Origin: Alectoria sarmentosa
Taxonomy: Eukaryota > Ascomycota > Lecanoromycetes > Lecanorales > Parmeliaceae
Assembly (NCBI GenBank): GCA_009733775.1
Contig: WOGZ01000535.1
Location: 1 to 16,599, forward strand
Length of the DNA: 16,599 nucleotides
Direction: 5' to 3'
The notes under the pieces are model-generated. The model made no database searches. It saw only the letters and a list, made by a program, of their open reading frames with translations, and had not been told where the DNA came from. Positions 1 through 9,465 of the stretch are shown here, one piece after another; the stretch's first letter is position 1; each line of letters starts with the position of its first letter. Made by a program: the position numbers and the translations under genes.

Positions 1-376
1 GCTACAGTACAAAAATGTATGGGGGGGGCGGCGACGAAAAACGCCAAGACATTCTCACTGGTTTTGAATACGCTAAATGCTCACCAAGGTCATCTAACTC
101 ACTTAATAAAGCGGCCACCCCCATGCGACCTTGGAGTGGGGGGCACATAATACATTTCTCATGTCTCGTCTTGCCAAGCTATGCTAACCTCGATTGGGCT
201 TTTATAACCGCCGAAAGCGAGACGCGCCCAAACTTCTGAGAAGTTGGGAAAATCTCGGAAGGAACAATGCACATGACCTGAATCGGGTCAGCCGTCGTTG
301 GAGGCAAGCAAGATCTGGAGACGCCAATGATTCGTTGCGGGGTCTGTAGGTGGTCAATCAACATGAAGAGGCCAAG
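1..376. other. Upstream non-coding region of the transporter gene
   Basis: No convincing gene is visible here. A 74-codon open frame on + starting at 15 and a 61-codon one on - ending at 364 have no recognisable protein features. The stretch holds a run of eight G near the left edge, promoter-like boxes near 193-207, a four-codon upstream ORF at 267-281 and a longer one at 327-380. The rest is probably intergenic DNA plus the 5' leader of the gene starting at 377. Confidence 0.5.
193..207 (+). promoter_or_regulatory. Possible CCAAT-box / TATA-like promoter elements
   Basis: ATTGG (a CCAAT box in reverse orientation) at 193-197 is followed at once by TTTATAA at 201-207. They lie about 170 bases before the proposed start codon at 377, a reasonable spacing for a fungal promoter with a leader of roughly 100 bases. 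Both motifs are short and could occur by chance, so this is only a suggestion. Confidence 0.25.
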
Positions 377-380
377 ATGA
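327..380 (+). promoter_or_regulatory. Upstream ORF overlapping the transporter start codon
   Basis: ATG at 327-329 opens a 17-codon reading frame that ends at TGA 378-380. This stop shares bases with the proposed main start ATG at 377-379 (ATGA overlap). A second in-frame ATG lies at 363-365. The main ATG has A at -3, a better context than the 327 ATG, which has C. If the mRNA includes these bases, translation of the main protein would depend on leaky scanning or termination-reinitiation. The transcription start is unknown. Confidence 0.35.
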
Positions 381-3300
381 GCTCCAACATAAATGGAGGA
401 AATGTTTCTCCAATACTTCGCCAGTCGTTTCGACCGAAGGTAGGTGATCCAGTCGCATGAAACGTGAGACCTGCTGACACTCTGGTAGCGACAACTGCGT
501 CAAGCTACCCTCATCCTTCCTAAGACCGGTCAACGTGTCAAGAGAAATGTAACATTTGGATCCGCACCAGGTCTTGGAAGTGCCGACGTTGATGGACCGG
601 TCGAGGAGCAGTCTGAGTCAATGCAGAGTTCAAGGCAGCATGATCCGCAGCCGGGCATATTCTCAAGGCTATCGGACGCAACAAAAAATAGAGTGAAGCA
701 TGCATGGACGTTTGCGAAGTCCAAGACCGGCCGTGGCGTCCTTAAGTGCAGTATTGCATACCTTGTAGGCAGTATGGCAACCTTCGTGCCCGTCATTGCT
801 GGAATGCTGGGAAAGCAAGATGGGAAGCATATGGTCGCGACGATCACGGTCTACTTCCACCCTGCCAGGTCCAAGGGTAGCATGATTGAAGCTATGATAT
901 GCGCAGTACTAGCTTTTGTATACGCTGTTTTCATCTCTTTCTCCAGCATGGGTGTTTCGATATTGTTTGGAAGAACGCTTGACATGCTTGTTCTCGGTCA
1001 TATCGTCGTCCTGATTGTGTTCTGTGGTGGTGGGCTGGGTTTTGTTGGATGGATCAAACAGCGGCTTGGGCACCCATTAGTCAACATCTCATGCTCTCTG
1101 ACCTCTCTCGCTATAATCACTGTTTTGACCAAGGAAGGTGCCGTCCAAGCTGCCGAGTTCTCGGACGACAAGGTGACACAAGTGATGATCATGATATTGA
1201 TGGGAGTTTTTGCCACAACAGCTGTATCGTTCATCATCTGGCCGGTGTCTGCAAGGGAGGAACTGAGAGTGGATCTCATTCAGGTGACGGACTCTCTCGG
1301 AGACTTGCTTGCCATGATCACCCGAGGTTTCCTTACTGGCTCAGAAGAAGAACTTCAACAAAAGAGCTTCCGAGATGCTTCTGACAAATATAAGAAAGTG
1401 TTTACTTCACTGACCAAAAATCTAAAGGAAGCCAAATACGAACACTACTTTCTTGGTGCTGAGAAGGAGTACCAGCTGGAGGCGAAGCTGGTCAATTGCA
1501 TGCAGAGACTCGCACAGAACATTGGCGGTTTGCGCAGTGCCGCGACTACACAGTTCCTTCTTTTGGCACAGCCTGGTGTGTCGGGATCAGCAACCCCAGC
1601 GAGTACAACCCATGCTTCTACTCCAACATTTGGGTATTTTACCTCTGTGCCAAGCAGTCTAACGTCTCCTCCTGAGGATCACGGGGTGCTGGCTGCTATT
1701 GATGAGACACCTGAAGGTCCGCCCTTCGAAGACAGTCCAATAGCACATTCTTTCTCGGAGGCGGGAAGCGTACATAGCGTTACGTCTCCATCCGACATAT
1801 TTGCAAGGTTCATCATCCAATTGGGTCCTTCCATGGTGAGCGTGTTAATTCCTGATAGCGGGTTATCAATACTGATAGGCGTGTCCAGAAATCGCTTGCT
1901 GTAACATTGAGAAAGCTTCTGGATGAGCTCCCATATGGCCCTGATGGTAGCATTGCTGTCAACGCTCATTTCCGGATTAGCTTAGATGATGCAATCGAGT
2001 TGTATACGAGTTCGCGGGAGGAAGCGTTGAGTCAACTGTACAAGACGAAGGAGCTTACCCAGCCACGCCCTGTCGAGTTAGAGGCCGACTTTGAGGAGGT
2101 CGCCGCGAGTTGCGGCTATTTCAGTTTCTCTCTTCTCGATTTCGCCAACGAGATGAGGGCATATCTAGAAATTTTGGACGATTTAAAGCTAGAAATTGAG
2201 GAGAGGCCGGATGGGAAGACATGGGATTGGCTCAAAGTATGGCATAGGATACGCGGGTCTAAGCCAGAGCAAAATCACGACGATCCTGGTGCGTAGCCTC
2301 ATTGAAGCTCATGACCCTCCTTACTTTGTGCTTGACACTTCAAGTTACTTCTTTATCTGTACTTTGCTTCATTGCGTTCTCTCTGCTTCACCTTGAAATT
2401 TCGCTCTTACTCTCTGCAGAAGTACCTTCCGTCGAGTCTATCCCTACACAACGATCTTCCCTTTTTTACACCCTCTGTTTCGGATTCTCGACGCTGTCAG
2501 CTGACCCATGACAGAACGAGAGAGCCTCATAGCGCAAAATGAAGAGAATGAGATCCCTGGAGATGCTCCCAGTCCAGCCGAGAGGAAAGCTGTAATTGAG
2601 GTACAATCTGCTCGGGAAGGGCCAAAATGGTCATATAGCTACCGGTTGTGGAGGGCACTGAGTGTTCTTCGACGAGACGATGTCAAATTCGCCATCAAAG
2701 TCGGCATCGGAGCGGCACTCTATGCTCTGCCATCATTCTTATCTGCAAGTAGACCATTCTACCAACACTGGCGTGGTGAATGGGGGCTTCTTTCGTACAT
2801 GTTGGTGTGTGCAATGACGATCGGTGCTTCCAATACAACAGGTTTCGCTCGATTCTTCGGCACATGTATCGGAGCTGTTTGTGCGATCGTATCCTGGATT
2901 ACTTCACGGGGTAACGCGGTCCTGCTGGCTTTTTTTGGCTGGATTATGGCACTTTGGACAGCTTATATCATTGTTGCTCAAGGCAAAGGACCTATGGGCC
3001 GCTTTATCATGCTCACGTACAATCTCTCAGCTCTCTACGCATACTCTCTATCAGTGCAGGAGGTTGACGACGATGACGAAGGAGGTGTCACCCCTGTTAT
3101 CACTGAGATTGCGCTTCATCGGGTCGTTGCAGTCCTCTCAGGGTAGGTCTTCCGATGCATCCAAAACCACACTCTCCTAATGCCTTTCTATAGATGTCTT
3201 TGGGGGTTGATTGTGACGCGCCTTGTCTGGCCCATTAGCGCCCGGGAGAAGTTCAAAGACGGTCTCAGCATCTTGTGGCTCCGCATGGGCCTCGTCTGGA

Positions 3301-4004
3301 AACGCGATCCGCTCGCAATGCTCACGGAAGGAGAGAGTCCGAATGCCTACATGGACCTTGGAGAGGAGTTTGAACTTCACCGCTTTCTGTCGCGGCTGGA
3401 GAACTTACGCAGCTCGGCTGCTTCCGAAGTTGACCTTCGAGGACCATTCCCCAATGCCGCCTTTTCCCGGATCCTGAACAGCACCGGCGCTATGCTAGAT
3501 GCATTCCATGCGATGAATGTCATGATCATGAAGAATCCTAAAGCGACTAAAGCGGAAGCCGAGATCTTAGAGTACACGCTCCACGAAAGGACCTATTTGA
3601 GTACAAGGATAAGCCATTTGTTTCAAGGTAATCAAAAGCCTACCCTTTCATCTTAGCGCCCGCTAATCCAATGTATCTGCAGTACTTGCGTCGTCAATGA
3701 AGCTCGAATATCCTTTGAACGAGGCTTTGCCTAACACAGACAATGCTCGAGAAAGATTGCTTGCCAAGATCTTCCGCTTTCGCAAAGAGAAAAAGGATGC
3801 AACTGGCGTGACAGACCAAGATTTCGAAATACTATATGCATACGGTAAGAGAAAAGTAGGGTCCAGAAATAAGAAACCTGTGCCCACGCTGACCCTACTC
3901 CAGCTCTGGTCACCGGCCAACTCTCAAAAGAAATCACCGACGTGGGCAAGGAAATCGAGAAGCTCTTCGGTGTCCTCAATGAGGAGTTGTTGCAGTTGCA
4001 ATGA
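377..4004 (+). CDS. ArAE/FUSC-like membrane transporter (DUF2422-DUF2421 type), 7 exons
   Basis: This is a putative aromatic acid exporter-like membrane protein of the fungal 'putative ER transporter 6TM / Brefeldin A sensitivity-related' family (ArAE_2_N plus ArAE_2, with a FUSC-like middle). Substrate and membrane are not shown by the sequence. Exons by eye: 377-439, 543-1835, 1889-2288, 2515-3142, 3194-3627, 3683-3844, 3904-4004, giving 1026 aa. Introns are 103, 53, 226, 51, 55 and 59 nt with GT..AG ends and CTAAT/CTGAC-like branch sites. About six hydrophobic segments lie at residues 87-254 and about six at 644-807; each set ends in WP[VI]SARE (254-260 and 807-813). A Ser/Thr/Pro-rich linker is near 375-430 and a helical C-terminal domain follows 814. 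Family members are about 1000-1100 aa, so it looks complete. The first exon is the least certain part: ATG 621 (residue 48) is the alternative start, but frame 489-620 is open without an ATG and the 440-542 intron joins it in phase. Confidence 0.88.
2289..2514 (+). other. Long intron 3 of the transporter gene with an internal second acceptor
   Basis: The donor GTGCGT at 2289 and the acceptor ACAG ending at 2514, with CTGAC just upstream, restore the frame and give the junction DDP-ERESLI between the two transporter halves. A second good pyrimidine-rich acceptor, TCTGCAG, ends at 2419. Using it would add about 29 codons and stop at 2509-2511 (615 aa). Retaining the intron stops at 2294-2296 (587 aa). 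At 226 nt this intron is two to four times longer than the others in the gene. Confidence 0.7.
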
Positions 4005-4692
4005 CAGCAGTCCCATTGTATCGTACATGAAAGTACTACACCTTTACATTGAATTCATTCAATTTCCCACAAAACCCTGCCTCTGTTCATCCAATATCTC
4101 CTCCCCTCCCCTCCCTCTCCAGAGTCCCATTTCTCCCTCCTTGACCTCTTGATCTGATTCCTCCCCGCATCCCAATAACAAGCACTCGGCTCCACACCAC
4201 CTCCTTGACCTCTTCTTCTGATTCCTCCCCGCATCCCAATAACAAGCACTCGGCTCCACACCAATCACCACCCTCTCCAACCCCCCCCCCCCCTCCTCTC
4301 TTCTTTGTGGGAGCATGGGTTCGATTGCGGGGACCATTGATTAATTCGATGACTGAAGTGTCGGATTCGGAGATTGGGTGTGCCGTCAGTCTCGTCCTAT
4401 TGCAGACCGCTGGTGCATACAAGGAAGGCAGGCGATGTCTGGGACTGAGGACGGGAAATCCTATATGATTGCTTGCCTTGAATTTTTGGAGCAGGTGTAG
4501 ACAGGGCACTACGAGTATTGGGGTTCGCTGAGGTTTGCACGTTTTTCGTTGTGTATTTTCATTTGCTCTAATATTCCGTCTAAGAAAAACATGCATGTTC
4601 ATAACCATCATCACCTCCAGTCTCGTTATCTTGTTTCGTTTCGGCAAGCAAAAAAGAAAGGAAAGGAAAAGCATCGTGTTCGATCATCAGAT
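4005..4692. other. Intergenic region between two convergent genes
   Basis: Both flanking genes end here (stop codons at 4002-4004 on + and 4693-4695 on -), so the stretch should hold both 3' untranslated regions and polyadenylation sites; I see no sure signal. It contains C/T-rich sequence, the 64-bp tandem duplication, a run of 13 C at 4281-4293 and a 12-bp palindrome AACATGCATGTT at 4588-4599. A 195-codon open frame on - (4087-4674) crosses the repeat and the C run, is low-complexity at its end, and is not taken as a gene. Confidence 0.6.
4136..4263. repeat. Tandem duplication, 2 x 64 bp
   Basis: Copy 1 spans 4136-4199 and copy 2 spans 4200-4263, head to tail. Apart from the last base, the copies differ only at two adjacent bases (GA in copy 1, CT in copy 2, after the shared TTGACCTCTT). 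The near-identity points to a recent event, in shared 3'-flanking DNA rather than coding sequence. Confidence 0.95.
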
Positions 4693-7600
4693 TCATCGTC
4701 TCCGCCGCCGCCGCCTATCCCTGTCCCTGTCTCTGTCCCCATCGCCATCGTCACTTCCACCGCCTAATCCAAAATTCTGCAACAACCTACCAACAGATCC
4801 CCTGCCGAGTAGTTCCTCAATATGAGCCATCGGATCATCGTCCTGCTGGGGTAAAGGCCGACCTCGCCCGTCGAATCGTTCCGGTAATTCGACCGTTGAG
4901 TCCGACTCAGCTGGAGAAGAAGATTCGGGCTGATCATCGCTAGACGAGCGACGGTGATGACGACCGGAACGAGATTTTTCTTTGCGAGAAGAAGAGCCAT
5001 CCTCACTATCATAGCCGTCGTGTGGAAGGTGCTTAGAGGAGCTAGCTTGTTGACGGCGCTTGCGGATTTGTCTTGGAGAACTGGATCTGGATGAAGGAGG
5101 GGTATCGAGAGCGAATTGGACAGATTTGGTTGTGGGTGGTGGCTGTGAAGATGCCCTACGTTGAAGACCAGGCCGGGACGGGGACTGGGCGCGGGGCGTA
5201 TTTACACCTGTAGTAAAAATTTGTCAGCCACCTATTCGAAGACTTGGTGTGCAAGGCGCATAATGATGGTCACCCACCCTCCACTGAGAAATTGTTGGGT
5301 TCATAGTAGAAAGGTGCGCCATTGGAATCATATAAAGGGACATCGTGGTTGGGTAAGGAAAGGGCATCGTCGTTAGGGTTCGAAAGAACATCATCGTTGT
5401 TGGCAGTGTTGTGAAACATTTCAGTACTCACATTCTCATCAGCCCTCCTAGGCTCCCTGGGTTGCTGAGGATATCCAGTCGCTCCGGGAGGAGGGGAATA
5501 GGCCATGGGCACCGGAGGTGTGTAGCCTGGTTGTGGTGGATAGTTGTAGTCAGGATGGAGCTGGCCGACAGGTGCAGGCGTGACACTGGGGTACTCTTGC
5601 CCGGGTGGGGGAGGATAATAAGGAGTTTGTTGTCCCTCAATTGGATATCCCACAGGTGGTGGGCTATTTGGCTGGTATTGTTGCTGGGCATACGGATTTT
5701 GGCCATACGACGCCTGTTCAGCTGCTTCCTGACCTAAAATATCGTTAGCAAGCTAGGTATTGGAGCAGTCGATTCCGTACTCACGCCTGCGTTCTTCCTT
5801 CTTTTCCCTCTTACGTTGCTTTCTCTTTTCATGTTCAGAAGCAGCCAGACCTGCTGCTCCGGCCGCAAGAGCTGCGGTGGTTGCACCTTTGCTACGGCTC
5901 CGACTACGGCTCCCACTCTTATGACGTCGGTGTCTCCTCCTTCGGCGACCCTCATCTGATCCAGAAGAGACGCTTCGTTGCCTCTGGCCCCTATCCATAT
6001 CTCTTTGAGATTGAGCTCCGTATGCAGCACCTGCAGCTGCAGCAGGAACCATAGCGTCTTCGGTGTTGTTGTAGTAACCTTGCTGACTTGCTGGTCGGTT
6101 GTAAAAGTCCGGGACTCCACCCTGATTGTAGACCGGGTCTTGTCCATACTCGATGAGGCCGTGGTCCCCAAGAGGAGGAGCTTCACGAGAACCTTCGTAA
6201 CCCTGTGACCTGGATCTGGATCTTGCTGATCTCCGGGCAGCACGATCCTCACGTCGAGCTTCTTTCTCTTTCTTGCCAGCTTGATTTTTCTCATACAAGC
6301 CTGCGATGGCAGCGGAACCTAGAGCAGTAGCAGCAATTGGGAGACCTTGGCGAATCCTACTTTTGGAGCGATCCCTCTTCCCACCCCCGCGAGACTTGCT
6401 TCTAGCCCTTTCTACAAGCCCAGCAACGGCAGCGCCGGCCAGACCTGCTTGGGCGATCTTTTTATTTCTGTGAGAAGCATTTCGAGCATCATCCGGTTCT
6501 TCGGGTGCAGGGAGAGCGCTGACAGAGTCCCTTCGGGTCCTTGAGCGACTGCGACGATCTTGGGCTTCGCTCTTCTTTGCGTTCCTGTTTGCGAAGCCGA
6601 CGGCAGCAGCAACAGCGGCTGCCCCAAGACCTAACCCTGCAAGGTTCCTAACACGATGATTTGATTCACTTCGACTTCGTTCTTTGCCACGAGACTTATC
6701 GCGCTTGTGCTTACGCCGCCCTTCACGGTCGCCGTCACGGTCACGGTCACGATCACGGTCACGGTCACGGTCAGGAGATCCGCGATCTCGAGATCCACGG
6801 CGGCTCTTGCTTCGATAGTGGCTCCGGGCTCGAGTTACAGCTTCCGCGCCAATGGCACCCAAGGCTGCCGCTCCAACGTCTCTGCCTACACGACTACCAC
6901 GGCCGCCTTCATCTTCCCCTTTCTTCTTGCGGTGATGGCGCAGTAGCTCAGCAGCTCCAAGACCAACTGCAGCACCCTCAGCAAGATGCCGTCGGTGACG
7001 AGGTTCGTCATCGCTGAATTCCTCTCGTGTCTCTCTTTTGATGTACTCATAGCTTGAATCACTGTCGTAGCCCCCTCGACGATCACGACCATACTGAGAG
7101 ATGGAATCGCCAGGGCTGACGTCTCTTTCTCTATCACGACGACGACGACTCGATTCGTACTCTTCATCATCACGATCGCGACCATCAATCCGGCGTGTTC
7201 TGCGCTCATAGTAATAATCTTCCTCTTGGTCCTCCTCGGGTTCTGGCTTTGGCGGCTTTGGCCGTCGAGCGATCGAGAGATTCTCTCCGACTTCAGAACG
7301 ATGGCTTTCGGAGCGATGTCCAACCTCTGAGCGAGCTTCAGAGCGCTTGATGATTTCATAGCTTTCTTCCTGGGTTTGTGGTGGTGGTGGTGACAGTACA
7401 ACGGGTGGTCGTGGTGCTTCTTGGATGATGATCTGTTGCGGCTCTTGGCGAATGATGATAGGTTGAGGGGGCTCTTGACGTGGGTAGTAGTCTACAGTCC
7501 TGACATATCTTTCAAGATCGTCGCGACGAGGTGCCACCCGATCAATCTCTCGATCATATCGATACTCGGTTTCGTAGCGGCGGGGTTCAGGCTCAGGTTC

Positions 7601-7957
7601 GCGTTCTCGTTCGATCCGGATCTCCCGACGTTCAACAATAGGCTCAGGTTCTGGCGTTCTCTCTCTAATCCGGATCTCTCGACGCTCTACGATAGGCTCG
7701 GGCTCAGGAGTCCTCTCTCGGCGAACGATGCGAGTCTCTCCGTAGGTACGCTCACGAGGGGCCAAAAAGGCGGGAGTACGGTCTTCCTCTTCCTCCTGGT
7801 TGGAGACTCGATAAACCTTGCGAGTGGTGTAGCCTTCGTTGTTACTGCGGGGCCCTGCTGCTGAGCGTGATACAGTTGATCGATCGTCGTCACGCTCACG
7901 CTCACGCTCACGCTCTCGATAGACCACCCTAGTTGTGTCGCCACCATATCGAGACAT
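4693..7957 (-). CDS. DUF3824-type charged low-complexity protein, 3 exons
   Basis: This is a fungal DUF3824-like protein; function unknown. Exons on -: 7957-5785, 5733-5278, 5207-4693, giving 1047 aa. The introns (51 and 70 nt) have GTGAGT and GTGGGT donors and CTAAC/CTGAC branch sites. The start is the ATG before SRYGGDTTRVVY; the frame stays open upstream to 8173, but only from a GTG. Residues 1-320 are Arg/Glu-rich with an 18-residue tandem repeat (80-115). Residues 325-710 alternate Ala/Gly-rich hydrophobic modules (about 328-342, 361-376, 439-457, 501-515, 539-554, 639-647, 692-706) with RS, RD and Lys-rich stretches. The second exon encodes a Pro/Tyr/Gln-rich region. The third has KSVQF (904-908), a Ser/Arg region, a DSTVELPERFD block (from 980) and an RD/poly-Arg tail. 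It is likely largely disordered with small packing or membrane-active segments. The family name is from recall, not a search. Confidence 0.85.
6734..6773. repeat. Coding microsatellite, 6-bp unit (GTCACG-like)
   Basis: About six to seven copies of a GTCACG-like hexamer lie inside the DUF3824 gene and encode the Asp-Arg run near residues 396-411. The six-base unit keeps the frame, so length changes would only vary the number of DR dipeptides. Confidence 0.85.
7613..7720 (-). repeat. Coding tandem repeat, 2 x 54 bp (18 aa)
   Basis: Two back-to-back copies of RERTPEPEPIVERREIRI are residues 80-97 (7720-7667) and 98-115 (7666-7613). Peptides are identical, yet 11 of 18 codons differ, all synonymously (for example P cct/cca, V gta/gtt, E gag/gaa). 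A degenerate third copy with PEPEP follows at about 116-126. Confidence 0.92.
7891..7916. repeat. Coding microsatellite, 6-bp unit (CACGCT)
   Basis: About four copies of CACGCT on + encode the Arg-Glu run at residues 14-22 of the DUF3824 protein. The unit length preserves the frame. Confidence 0.85.
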
Positions 7958-8385
7958 GTTGGCTGCTATTCTGTACAATCGCTGAAGAACTGCTGAAGAA
8001 CTGCTGAAGAATTGCTGAAGGATGGGACTGATGACGGGAAGAGAGAATGAGTCTTGACGTGGGAAAAAATGAGGCTGGAAGGTTGCCTCGTTGCCTTGAG
8101 TGCGTAGCTTATCGCTAGCTTGACGGATAACGGGCTGTGCCCCGCACTTGGTATGAATCTGTCCGACGCGCACCTCGGGCGGATGTGAGATGTTCGCAAT
8201 TTATTACTCGCTGTATTGTATGTATCTCGGGTGACGATTTCTGAGTGTCATCTGAAAGGTTTGGAAACTGGAGAAAATGTTGGGCTACGGAAGTGAATGC
8301 AGGGATGAAGTGTCAGTCATCGCGCTAGATGCAGTTGGGCATCAATTCTTGATATGAGCAGACTACAGCAAGCCTGAATAGAACA
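7958..8385 (-). promoter_or_regulatory. Leader and promoter region of the DUF3824 gene
   Basis: This 428-base gap separates the end of the F-box-like gene from the start of the DUF3824 gene, both on -. It must hold the promoter and 5' leader of the latter and the 3' end of the former. Apart from the 11-bp tandem repeat next to the start codon I see no clear motif. The open frames here begin with GTG or TTG rather than ATG and are not proposed as genes. Confidence 0.55.
7982..8021. repeat. 11-bp tandem repeat in the DUF3824 leader
   Basis: CTGAAGAACTG on + occurs at 7982-7992, 7993-8003 and 8004-8014 (third copy with C to T), with a partial fourth copy to 8021. It begins 25 bases upstream of the start codon, probably in the 5' untranslated region, where on the mRNA strand it reads as CAGTTCTTCAG repeats. 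Confidence 0.9.
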
Positions 8386-9465
8386 TCAGAAGGTATCAGC
8401 TGGTACTCTCTCTTTATCCAATGTCCGCTCTTTGTCTTCTCTTCGGCTAACTGCCACCCAAGACTGATGCCCTCCTTCCAACCCTTCCTCTGGACCTCTG
8501 ATGATGTCCACCATTACAAAAAATAGTCCATCTAGATCTTGAATTGGATAGCATGCCGTATACGCTTCCCATTTCTCAACAATCTCGTCATGCCAGGCAA
8601 TACCTTTGTACCCCTTTTTCCACACAGCACCTTCGTTTTCCTCTGTATATGGCCACCTAACTACCCAACGAGACCCATCAACTAGATACACCACTGATCT
8701 TCCCCTCCCGAGATCAAATATCAGAAATAGGAAGTAGTGCAGTCTCTCGCATGTTCGCATCTCAAAGTGTAATCTGGAGAGATTTTTGCAATCATCAAGT
8801 AGCTCTGACACTTGGCAAATATCTGCGTGTAGTGCTAGGCAGTGCTCAGCTTCACGCTCCTCTCGTTCGACAGAGCCAATGTTGTGCTCTAGGCAGTAGC
8901 TGTCGAGTACTTCCTTGATCCAGAAAGGTTGATCTACCACCAAACCCTCAAGATGCAGAGAGGTGAGTTCGGCTCGCCGCCCTTTTCCAATACCGATGAG
9001 GAAAGCAAGCAGATCTGGTACGTTCGTGAAATGGAAAGAATTCTTGGCGTAGAAGATATGATAGGCTTCACGGTTTATCTGATGACAGGTTTGTAATATT
9101 GCAAGGCACGAACCCTTGGCAGACCTGGAATATGGTGCTGGGGCAAGTTGTGGGGGTTCTGCTGAAGCGGCCTTGGAGTCCGCGGTCACGTTGGCCCCTT
9201 TAGCTGGCATCATATCTGAGTTTGTGGCTGCCATGAGAGGGACACGAAGATATCTCATCTGCTGTGATGGTGGAGCAACTAGGAGGTGTTCGTAGATCAT
9301 TTCACGAATCTCTCCAGGAAGTCTACCCAAAGGTGTCTCAGGGAAAGGTTGTTGTTGCTCTGTATCCTGAAGATGGAACTGGTGGGCAAGCATGGAAGCT
9401 AATTTTTGCTCCGTTTCTGGGCCACGATATATACATCTCTTCATAGATGGCTTTCGTGTAGGCAT
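8386..9465 (-). CDS. F-box-like (LPGEIR..IYEHLL) hypothetical protein
   Basis: A 359-residue protein in one exon. Residues 46-63 read LGRLPGEIREMIYEHLLV, the N-terminal helix pattern of a large fungal group annotated as F-box-like, 2EXR or DUF7730 proteins. Residues 123-145 (ILQTCHQINREAYHIFYAKN) match the usual second conserved segment, 'LLxTCRQINxEAxxIFYxxN'. The rest (DLLAFLIGIG, ELTSLHLEGL, then a Trp/Tyr-rich C-terminus) resembles the variable region of these proteins. Between the two segments lies an Ala/Pro-rich insert (about 79-113). The role is unknown; some F-box proteins recruit ubiquitin-ligase substrates, but Skp1 binding is not shown here. The ATG at 9465 gives the full frame, with M8 as an alternative. 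It is the last gene before the AT-rich block. Confidence 0.8.
   Translation of the reverse strand: MPTRKPSMKRCIYRGPETEQKLASMLAHQFHLQDTEQQQPFPETPLGRLPGEIREMIYEHLLVAPPSQQMRYLRVPLMAATNSDMMPAKGANVTADSKAASAEPPQLAPAPYSRSAKGSCLAILQTCHQINREAYHIFYAKNSFHFTNVPDLLAFLIGIGKGRRAELTSLHLEGLVVDQPFWIKEVLDSYCLEHNIGSVEREEREAEHCLALHADICQVSELLDDCKNLSRLHFEMRTCERLHYFLFLIFDLGRGRSVVYLVDGSRWVVRWPYTEENEGAVWKKGYKGIAWHDEIVEKWEAYTACYPIQDLDGLFFVMVDIIRGPEEGLEGGHQSWVAVSRREDKERTLDKERVPADTF

Noticed and set aside
2508..2510. ATG 2508 as the start of a separate gene
   Set aside because: The protein from here is the second half of the transporter family, and splicing 2288 to 2515 restores one continuous frame.
4087..4674. 195-codon open frame on - between the convergent genes
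   Set aside because: It runs through the tandem duplication and the 13-C run, turns into Gly/Arg low-complexity sequence, shows no domain, and lies in the likely 3' region of the DUF3824 gene.
5277..5440. GTGAGT inside the second DUF3824 exon as an extra intron donor
   Set aside because: Joining it to the visible acceptors either gives an early stop or changes frame, while reading through stays open and links to the KSVQF exon.
6661..7017. Gly/His-rich open frame on + opposite the DUF3824 gene
   Set aside because: It is a shadow of the RD/RS-coding microsatellite on the other strand.
7958..8173. 72-codon in-frame extension upstream of the DUF3824 start
   Set aside because: The frame is open but its first codon is GTG, it crosses the 11-bp repeat, and MSRYGG..VVY at 7957 looks like the family's normal N-terminus.
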